Origin: CAYFJO01 sp964343305
GTDB lineage: Bacteria > Planctomycetota > Planctomycetia > Pirellulales > Pirellulaceae
Assembly: GCA_964343305.1 (NCBI GenBank)
Contig: CAYFJO010000442.1
Coordinates: 1 to 8,852 of the forward strand
Direction of reading: 5' to 3'
Length of the DNA stretch: 8,852 nucleotides
Position numbers and translations under genes: made by a program. Below, one piece after another: positions 1-6,558 of the stretch. Each line of letters opens with the position of its first letter. Within the stretch, counting starts at the first letter, position 1. Below the pieces are notes generated by a model that ran no database searches, was not told the DNA's origin, and saw only the letters and a program-made list of their open reading frames with translations.

Positions 1-3000
1 CTACAGAGTTAAAGCGGACTGGTTCACGGAGCTATACGACCTCGAAGCGGACCTCGGCGAGCGAAACAACATCGCGGATCAGCATCCTGATCGCGTCAAG
101 GCGATGAAGATGGCGCTCGACGCGCACGTTGACGAGATCGAAAAAAATTCCCGCCCCGCAGCATTCGTGGAAAACCCGAAGCCGTTGCTGCCGGACGCAA
201 GTGGTCTGCCGACGCTGGCGGAGTACCGTAGCACAGGCAGCTTGCCTGTAATCGAATCCGCGAAGAAGCCAGCAAATACAGGCAAGCTGCCTGTGCCACG
301 AAAGAAACGCCCCGACGTCCTGTTCATCGCCATCGATGATATGAACGACTGGACGACGTTGTTCGATGAGAAGCACCCGATCCAGACACCCAACCTGAAG
401 CGACTTGCGGCGAGGGGGGCCTTCTTTTCCAAAGCGTATTGCACCGTCCCTGCGTGCAATCCGTCTCGCACGGCAATTCTGACCGGACTCAGCCCAGTCA
501 CTTCCGGTGTCTACAGCAACGGCCAGTCGTGGAAACAGTTGCTGCCGGACGTCGTGACGCTGCCGCAATACTTCGGGCAGCATGGCTTCACCACCAAGGG
601 CGGTGGCAAGATCTTTCATCATGGCGGTACGGGAACCGATCGGAAGGACAACCCGTCGTTTGATGAGTTTTTCAAACTGCGGATTCACTCCGGAAAACCC
701 GAGGCAAACTACAACGGTTACGTGCGCGGCGATCGAAACACCGGCGGGCTGGCGAGTCCGGGCTGGGACTGGGGTGTGCATGACGTCGACAAACAGACCG
801 ACGAATACACCGTCGAGTACGTTTCGAACGTGATGAAGTCCGAGTCGCGAGAGAAGCCGCTGTTTCTCGCCGCTGGAATCTTTCGTCCGCATCTTCCCTT
901 CTGGGCGCCGCCGGAGTCATTTACTCGATATCCCTTCGACAAACTGCAACTGCCGCCTCGACCTGACCGTGATCTGGAGGATGTGCCGCCGCTCGGCGTG
1001 AAGATGTCGCGTACCGAGTCCTTCATTTTTGACAATGCCATCAAGCCGCCTGAAGACCGGCCGGGCAGTCTGAAGAAGATGGTGCAGTGTTATCAGGCGT
1101 CGGCCGACTATGCCGACCAGATGGTGGGGTGCCTGATTGATCAACTGGATGCAACCGGACGCGCCGACAATACAATCATCGTGCTGTGGTCCGATCACGG
1201 GTATCACCTCGGCGACAAGAACGCGACCGTCAAGTTCACTCTCTGGGAGAAGGCCAATCATGTGCCATTCATCATCGTTGCGCCCGGAGTGACGAAGACC
1301 GGAACGGTGGTCGATCGGCCGGTCAGTCTGCTGGATATCTACCCGACCCTTGTTGATCTCGCTGGTTTACCGAAGAAGGACGGTCTGGACGGCGTCAGCC
1401 TTGTTCCATTACTGATGGATCCAAAGGTTGAGTGGAATCGCCCGCCGGTGATGACTCAGGGAGCAGGTAATCATGCCGTCCGCAGCGATCGCTGGCGTTA
1501 CATTCGATACGCCGACGGAACCGAGGAGTTGTACGACCACGACAACGATCCGTGGGAACATACGAATCTCGCCTCTGATCCAAAGCACGCTTCAGTTATC
1601 GCGCAACACAAAGCCGTACTGGCTGAGCGTCACGGCCAGACAGTCGGGCAAGCTTCCAGCTTGAAATCGTCGCCAAAGCCACAAGGTGGAAGCTCACGTC
1701 ACGCAAATCGCCCGCTTCGCATCGACGTCACTCCCGTCGAGTACAAACCGGCCGAGACCGACATTCTCATCGCAGATTTTGAGGGTGAGGACTACGGCAA
1801 CTGGGAAGTCATTGGTGAGGCGATGGGCGATCGTCCTTCTCTGGAAAACACGCACAAGAACCGGGCAACCGGCTATCTCGGCAAGGGCTTCATCAATACG
1901 TATCTCGGTGGCGACAAGAAAACGGGCGAGTTGATCTCTCCGCCGTTCCAGATCGAACGCAAGCACATCAACTTACTGATTGGCGGCGGGAATCATTCCG
2001 GCCTCGCGGGCATTCAACTGCGAGTCGACGACAAGGCGGTTCGCTATGCGACCGGGCGTTCGCTCAAGAATTCAAAGAACCAGGAAATCATGGACTGGCA
2101 GTCGCTGGATGTTTCCGAGTTCATCGGCAAACAGGCAGTTCTCAAGGTCGTCGACAAGCACTCAGGCGGCTGGGGCCATACGGTTGTCGATCACATCTTC
2201 CAGTCTGATAAGCCGATGCCGTCCTCGATACCTGCGAATCTCACGGCGAATCAGATTGGAGCTCGGCCCGCGACATCGCCGCTTCCAATGAACTCCGCCG
2301 GTTTCGTTCCGCCACCGAAACCGGGTGTCACGCTGAAGGACGAGTGGTCGACCTTTCCGCTGTATGACGCTGTTGGCTACGACCAGCCGCTTCGTCCTCA
2401 GTTTCACTTTACGTCGCGCATGGGCTGGCTCAATGACCCGAATGGCATGGTCTATTACGATGGCGAGTGGCACATGCTGTTCCAGCACTATGCCAAGGGC
2501 AACACGAGCGGGGCGAAGTCGTGGGGGAATGCCGTCGCCACCGACCTGATGCACTGGAAGCAACTGCCGCATGCGATCAATCCGTATGCCAATGTGAAGT
2601 GGAAAGACGGAAAGCTGCACGCGATCTGGTCCGGCTCCGCCGTGGTGGACGAACTCAATGCGCTCGGCAAGCAAGAAGGTGATGTCAAGACGCTCTACGC
2701 GATTTATACCGCGACGCATTCTGGTGAAGACGGGAAGGCCGGCTTCTTCCAAGGAGCCGCTTTCAGCACCGATAAAGGCCGAACGTGGACGAAGATCAAC
2801 GGCGGAACACCAGTCATCGATCACCAGCCCGATGGTGCTGGCGGGCAGCGTGATCCGCGCGTGTTCTATTACGCACCAGAGAAATACTACGTCGTCATCA
2901 TGATGGTCGGTGGCAAGGACCGCGCCGTGCGTCTCTGGAAATCGACGGACCTCTTGAACTGGGAAATCCTCGGTGATGTCCCAAACAAGGCCGCCGAGTG

Positions 3001-4276
3001 CATTGATATGTATCACGTTTCGCTCGACGGCGATCCAACGAAAAGGAAGTGGGTGATCGCGGATGCCGGCGCGCACTACGAAGTTGGTGATTTTGATGGG
3101 AAGACGTGGCGCGGAAGTGGCGCAAAAGACGAACAGGAAAGCCCTCTGCGGTTCGACTATGGCGACGCCTACTATGCGGCACAGGTCTTCAACCAGGCAC
3201 CCGATGGACGTGTGGTTCACGTCGGCTGGCTGCGCAGCAAACAGTCGGGTTATCGACCGTTCCTCGACGCAAACATGCCGTTCACGCAGCAGATGTCGAT
3301 TCCCGCGGAAATCACGTTGCGGACGACTCTGGATGGCATTCGCATGTTCCGCAATCCGGTCGCGGAGATTGAAAAGCTTTATTCAAAAAGCACGAAGCTC
3401 GACGACGTGTCAGCAAAAGAAGCCAACGCGAAGCTTGCAGCGCTGACTCCCGAACTGGTCGACATGTCGCTGACATTTGAGCCAAAGGGCAATATTGCTG
3501 TGAACGTTCGCGGTCTGGCAATTCACTACAACGAGGCGACACAGGAGTTTCAGTTTACAAACAAGGCTCGCGTCGAAGGCGAAAAGGCGGCAATGCTCAG
3601 GCTGCCCAAAGAACGGCAGCGTCCGTACCGCGACAGCGGTTTGCGGGCAATTCCGGCTCCGACGGTCAATGGGAAGGTGACGCTTCGAGTTCTCGTCGAT
3701 CGTGCATCGCTGGAGCTGTTCGTCAATGACGGGCAAGCCGCGGCCAGTTTCGTTGTGGTTCCCAAAGTAGGCGATCGACGGATCACCATCGACGGCAACG
3801 AAGAGCTGCAGATCGACTCGCTCGTCGTTAACGAATTGAAGTCTGTCTGGGGAACTCCGCCTGCTCCGGTTCCTGCGAACAAGTCAGCCACGTCAGCTTC
3901 GACTTCCATAAAGACGCGAACTCTCAGGAAAGCTCCTGCCGTATCGAATGGCATCCCGTCTCGTGAAATCGAGATCACGGGGCAGCATTTGCTCCTGCCG
4001 ATCGCACCACGGAAAGCACCTGATGGCAAAGACCACATCGGCAACTCATTCCGAATCATGGTCGATGGAAAGCTGGTCCATCAATTCTGGGCCAACATCG
4101 CGCGTCGCAAGGAAGACATTGAGTTCGCCGAACACGGCTCCGTCTACTTCCTCCAACCCAGACGCATCCAGAACGAAGCAGTGAAAGAACTGAATCTAAC
4201 CGTCGAAGACGGCACAGCGACGATCGAAAGCCTGTCCGCTTACGAATTGAGATCGATATGGAAAAGCAGCCAATGA
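1..4276 (+). CDS. Sulfatase-sulfatase-GH32 (levanase-type) fusion protein, 5' partial
   Basis: The frame is open from base 2 to the TGA at 4274-4276, giving 1424 visible residues (numbered from base 2); the true start and presumed export signal lie upstream. Residues 1-76 are an arylsulfatase C-terminal tail (TELYDLEADLGERNN). Residues 101-543 form a complete iduronate-2-sulfatase-like sulfatase: metal Asp112-Asp113, formylglycine motif CNPSR with Cys152, Asp398-His399, Lys in VKFTLWE, and the RYADGTEELYDHDNDP tail. Residues 587-735 match the levanase N-terminal beta-sandwich (ADFEGEDYGNW, LIGGGNHSG, GGWGHTVVDHI). Residues 795-1115 are a GH32 five-bladed propeller with all three motifs intact: WLNDPNG (nucleophile Asp812), RDP (Asp951) and EC (acid/base Glu999). 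A GH32C sandwich follows (about 1117-1283), then a module like the levanase-associated DUF4980 domain (about 1319-1424). Predicted role is desulfation plus fructoside hydrolysis outside the cytoplasm. The sulfatase-GH32 fusion is unusual, and neither internal unit has its own signal peptide. The family calls are strong; the substrate is inferred. A real gene split or assembly error upstream cannot be excluded. Confidence 0.92.
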   Translation, partial: YRVKADWFTELYDLEADLGERNNIADQHPDRVKAMKMALDAHVDEIEKNSRPAAFVENPKPLLPDASGLPTLAEYRSTGSLPVIESAKKPANTGKLPVPRKKRPDVLFIAIDDMNDWTTLFDEKHPIQTPNLKRLAARGAFFSKAYCTVPACNPSRTAILTGLSPVTSGVYSNGQSWKQLLPDVVTLPQYFGQHGFTTKGGGKIFHHGGTGTDRKDNPSFDEFFKLRIHSGKPEANYNGYVRGDRNTGGLASPGWDWGVHDVDKQTDEYTVEYVSNVMKSESREKPLFLAAGIFRPHLPFWAPPESFTRYPFDKLQLPPRPDRDLEDVPPLGVKMSRTESFIFDNAIKPPEDRPGSLKKMVQCYQASADYADQMVGCLIDQLDATGRADNTIIVLWSDHGYHLGDKNATVKFTLWEKANHVPFIIVAPGVTKTGTVVDRPVSLLDIYPTLVDLAGLPKKDGLDGVSLVPLLMDPKVEWNRPPVMTQGAGNHAVRSDRWRYIRYADGTEELYDHDNDPWEHTNLASDPKHASVIAQHKAVLAERHGQTVGQASSLKSSPKPQGGSSRHANRPLRIDVTPVEYKPAETDILIADFEGEDYGNWEVIGEAMGDRPSLENTHKNRATGYLGKGFINTYLGGDKKTGELISPPFQIERKHINLLIGGGNHSGLAGIQLRVDDKAVRYATGRSLKNSKNQEIMDWQSLDVSEFIGKQAVLKVVDKHSGGWGHTVVDHIFQSDKPMPSSIPANLTANQIGARPATSPLPMNSAGFVPPPKPGVTLKDEWSTFPLYDAVGYDQPLRPQFHFTSRMGWLNDPNGMVYYDGEWHMLFQHYAKGNTSGAKSWGNAVATDLMHWKQLPHAINPYANVKWKDGKLHAIWSGSAVVDELNALGKQEGDVKTLYAIYTATHSGEDGKAGFFQGAAFSTDKGRTWTKINGGTPVIDHQPDGAGGQRDPRVFYYAPEKYYVVIMMVGGKDRAVRLWKSTDLLNWEILGDVPNKAAECIDMYHVSLDGDPTKRKWVIADAGAHYEVGDFDGKTWRGSGAKDEQESPLRFDYGDAYYAAQVFNQAPDGRVVHVGWLRSKQSGYRPFLDANMPFTQQMSIPAEITLRTTLDGIRMFRNPVAEIEKLYSKSTKLDDVSAKEANAKLAALTPELVDMSLTFEPKGNIAVNVRGLAIHYNEATQEFQFTNKARVEGEKAAMLRLPKERQRPYRDSGLRAIPAPTVNGKVTLRVLVDRASLELFVNDGQAAASFVVVPKVGDRRITIDGNEELQIDSLVVNELKSVWGTPPAPVPANKSATSASTSIKTRTLRKAPAVSNGIPSREIEITGQHLLLPIAPRKAPDGKDHIGNSFRIMVDGKLVHQFWANIARRKEDIEFAEHGSVYFLQPRRIQNEAVKELNLTVEDGTATIESLSAYELRSIWKSSQ
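231..296. repeat. Perfect 19-bp inverted repeat in the sulfatase-sulfatase linker
   Basis: GCACAGGCAGCTTGCCTGT at 231-249 is exactly the reverse complement of 278-296, with a 28-base spacer. Each arm is itself a smaller hairpin (ACAGGCA, 3 bases, TGCCTGT). The element fills the linker between the end of the first sulfatase (about 229) and the start of the second (about 302). ACAGGC occurs at 233 and 278, 45 bases apart, so both arms are read in the same phase and encode TGSLPV and TGKLPV. It resembles the REP-like palindromes found scattered in planctomycete genomes, but that resemblance is from memory and was not tested. Confidence 0.9.
1651..1694. repeat. Imperfect inverted repeat in the sulfatase-GH32 linker
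   Basis: AGCTTCCAGCTTG at 1651-1663 pairs with CAAGGTGGAAGCT at 1682-1694 at 12 of 13 positions, with an 18-base spacer. It lies after the second sulfatase tail (about 1630) and before the levanase beta-sandwich (about 1760), and encodes a low-complexity linker (QASSLKSSPKPQGGSS). The position and the nested AGCTT/AAGCT design recall the element at 231-296, although the arm sequence is different. It may be a second type or a decayed copy of a dispersed element. Confidence 0.7.
4260..4276 (+). promoter_or_regulatory. ATGA start/stop overlap with upstream GGAAAAG, likely translational coupling
   Basis: The ATG at 4273-4275 overlaps the TGA stop of the fusion gene at 4274-4276. A purine-rich GGAAAAG lies at 4260-4266, a plausible ribosome-binding distance upstream. 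This favours 4273 as the start of the second gene and suggests that ribosomes ending the fusion protein re-initiate here. Confidence 0.55.
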
Positions 4277-6501
4277 GTACGCCCGCAAACACAGTATTTG
4301 GCAGGAAGACGTTGCCAGGACACTACCTGCCCCAGTTCTTCGTTGGGGTGATATTGGTCGCTTCGGTGTGTCATGCACAAACGCCGAAAACGGACAAGAC
4401 ACTCGTTTCCTGGGTGACCCTGGTGGACAAGTCTGTCCGAGCCGGAACTGTACTGACTGTTCAGGTCGGCACTCGCTTCGACGGCATTGTTTTCGCTGAG
4501 AAAGATGCCAACAAATGGATAGGCGGCAGTGACGGTTTCCAGCGTACACAGAAAGTTCGCGACCAGTCTGCGAAAGAGACCGCCGACGGCGAGACGCTGG
4601 TGCAGATGGCCATCGTCTACCACGGAAACCGGATCTCCATCTATCGGAACACTGAGCTCTATGCTTCCTATGAAGCCTCGAACATCGACCTGCTGAGCAG
4701 CAAAGAGAATGTTGCCGTCTTCGGATTGAGGCATCTCGGCGGCAATGGAAGTATTGCCGGCTCCATTGAAGACGCGCGCATCTACGATCGGGCGTTGACT
4801 GCGGATGAGATCAGGGGGCTGAAGCCGAACCAGGCATCGGCACTCAAGCCCTACGCGTGGTGGGACTTTGAAGGGGAACAAGTCGTCGATCGCACGGGTC
4901 AGTACACGCACAGCACACTGGAAGGCGGCGCAAAACTGGATGGCGGCAAGCTTGTACTCGTGCGGGACGCCGCACTGGTCGCGGCGAGGACAAAAGAGAT
5001 GGCATCCACCTCCACGAAGTCGTCGGAGTCATCGCTTGCAGAACCAGTCATTCTGGGGACTGTGAAGATGAAGAAAGACACGCAGGGGCGTCGGCCGTTC
5101 CATTCTCCGGTTAACTACTCTCCCTGCACGGGCGACTGCATCACCTTTTACGAGAACGGTAACTATCACCTTCTCATGTTGAACAAAGGTGGGTGGGACC
5201 ATTTCAAATCCAAAGACCTTGTCAACTGGGAAACACTCAAACCCGTACTCGATAAAGGAAAGCCGGACGAGACGGACGGCGAATGGTGCTTCACCGGCCA
5301 CATCATGGAACACGAGGGTACGTTCCACATCTTCTATCCGGGCGTTAACCGGAAGCACCCCAGAGGCAACATGTGCATGATGCACGCGACCAGCAAGGGC
5401 ATGGTCAACTTCACAAAGCACCCCGAAAGAACATGGTGGCCGGACGGCATTCACTACAAGACCAAAGCTCAGTCGGATCATCACGGCTCGGTCGAACACC
5501 CCATGTTCAAAGACCAGTTTGTTATCTGGAACGAGAAGGAACAGAAATGGTGGATGTTCTTCTCCGGTGAAGCGATTGGCGTGGAAGGCTCGTCCTGCGC
5601 CCTCGCCACTTCCGACGACCTGATCACGTGGAAACAGGTTCCGCCGATCAAGGGACTTGCGACCGGTGATTGCACGGACGTCTTCAAGTTCGGCGACTGG
5701 TGGTACCGGACAAGCGGCGTGACCTGGTGGCGAGCCAAAGACCTCGCCGGCCCCTGGAGCCATCCCCAGCGCTTTGAATCAGACTACTGGGTTGTGCCCA
5801 AGGGTATGTGGGACGGCAAGCGAAGAATCTCAATCGGCGGGCTGCGAAACCTGTATGCGACATTGGATTACTCAGACCTCAAGAACGTACACGTATGCTC
5901 GATTCCCAGGGAGATATACGTCGACGCGGACGGTGATTTAATGATCCGTCCTGTGCAGGAAGTGATCGATGTCTTCAGCAAAACGGTTCTTGATCTCAAG
6001 ACGAAACCAGAGCCAGTTCAACGTTTCCTCCCGCGCACCTGGGAGCCAGCGGATAAGGGAACGGTGGGATGGAAGTACGAGGCCGACACGCTGGTGAACT
6101 GGAATGCTCAGCCATTTGAGAGAGCACGCTGCAGTTTTGAGGTGCCGACAGATTACATGGTCGAGGCAACTGTCGAGATGGAGCATCACGCCGAGTTTGT
6201 GATGATCTTTCACCAGAACAAAGACCAAGCCGACAGCGGCTACAGGCTCTCCGTCAACAAACGCACGGGAGAAGGCAGCATCACCGGACCGACATCGACC
6301 TTCCCGCGCAGGATCAAGCTCGATCCGCACAAGCCCGTGACCATCAGAGCGTTCGTCAACGAGTCGCTGATGGAATGCTTTATCAACGATGCGTTCGCCT
6401 TCTCCTACAGGGGCAGAGAGTACGAGGGTGGGCAGCTCGGACTTGAAAGCAGTATGGGCGGGGTGAAGGTCGTGGATCTCAAGGTCAAGACCGCTCGATG
6501 A
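4273..6501 (+). CDS. Secreted LamG plus divergent GH32/GH43-like beta-propeller protein
   Basis: This is a 742-residue protein if it starts at the ATGA overlap; an in-frame ATG at 4258 would add five residues but has a poorer upstream site. A signal peptide is visible, with hydrophobic core FFVGVILVASVCHA and likely cleavage before QTP. Residues about 35-180 are a LamG/concanavalin A-like sandwich ending in the typical ARIYDRALTADEI, and a WWDFEG segment follows. Residues about 260-590 look like a clan GH-J propeller, with repeated blade motifs (HFKSKDLVNWETL, LATSDDLITWKQV). Residues about 620-742 match the GH32 C-terminal sandwich (FVNESLMECFIND). The catalytic motifs are altered: the nucleophile region reads CTGDCITFYENG (Asp288), RDP becomes KDQ (Asp414), and EC becomes DC (Asp466). 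It could be a glycosidase with a shifted mechanism or substrate, or a sugar-binding non-enzyme. The architecture is one I associate with planctomycete glycosidase-like proteins. The clan assignment is fairly firm; activity is uncertain. Confidence 0.88.
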   Translation: MSTPANTVFGRKTLPGHYLPQFFVGVILVASVCHAQTPKTDKTLVSWVTLVDKSVRAGTVLTVQVGTRFDGIVFAEKDANKWIGGSDGFQRTQKVRDQSAKETADGETLVQMAIVYHGNRISIYRNTELYASYEASNIDLLSSKENVAVFGLRHLGGNGSIAGSIEDARIYDRALTADEIRGLKPNQASALKPYAWWDFEGEQVVDRTGQYTHSTLEGGAKLDGGKLVLVRDAALVAARTKEMASTSTKSSESSLAEPVILGTVKMKKDTQGRRPFHSPVNYSPCTGDCITFYENGNYHLLMLNKGGWDHFKSKDLVNWETLKPVLDKGKPDETDGEWCFTGHIMEHEGTFHIFYPGVNRKHPRGNMCMMHATSKGMVNFTKHPERTWWPDGIHYKTKAQSDHHGSVEHPMFKDQFVIWNEKEQKWWMFFSGEAIGVEGSSCALATSDDLITWKQVPPIKGLATGDCTDVFKFGDWWYRTSGVTWWRAKDLAGPWSHPQRFESDYWVVPKGMWDGKRRISIGGLRNLYATLDYSDLKNVHVCSIPREIYVDADGDLMIRPVQEVIDVFSKTVLDLKTKPEPVQRFLPRTWEPADKGTVGWKYEADTLVNWNAQPFERARCSFEVPTDYMVEATVEMEHHAEFVMIFHQNKDQADSGYRLSVNKRTGEGSITGPTSTFPRRIKLDPHKPVTIRAFVNESLMECFINDAFAFSYRGREYEGGQLGLESSMGGVKVVDLKVKTAR

Positions 6502-6558
6502 GGCAACCGGCGAGGAATCCATCAAGTGGTAAAGTCCAGCGATAGAGACATCACTCCC

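Noticed and set aside
231..296. Inverted repeat read as a transcription terminator or attenuator
   Set aside because: No T-run follows the hairpin, and the open frame continues through it for another four kilobases.
2162..3220. Long minus-strand open frame (352 codons) opposite the GH32 region
   Set aside because: It lies opposite a strongly supported GH32 domain, its translation shows no recognisable motif, and it is rich in Arg/His/Val as expected of the complement of this codon usage. Other antisense frames (32-892, 5029-5763, 5938-6636, 6640-7467) are rejected on the same grounds.
4258..4272. ATG at 4258 as the start of the second gene
   Set aside because: It is possible, but it has a weaker upstream purine tract than 4273, and the ATGA overlap at 4273 is a common coupling arrangement. 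Kept only as an alternative.
104..4276. ATG at 104 as the true start of the fusion gene
   Set aside because: The frame is open back to base 2 and the upstream residues (ELYDLEADLGERNN) are a typical sulfatase tail continuing across this ATG. No signal peptide or ribosome site is present there.
6526..6558. GTG start at 6526 for the esterase-like gene
   Set aside because: It would place eleven polar residues before a complete signal peptide that begins at the ATG at 6559.
6502..6558. Intergenic gap between the second and third genes as a promoter or terminator
   Set aside because: No convincing -35/-10 pair and no GC-rich hairpin with a T-run are visible in these 57 bases.
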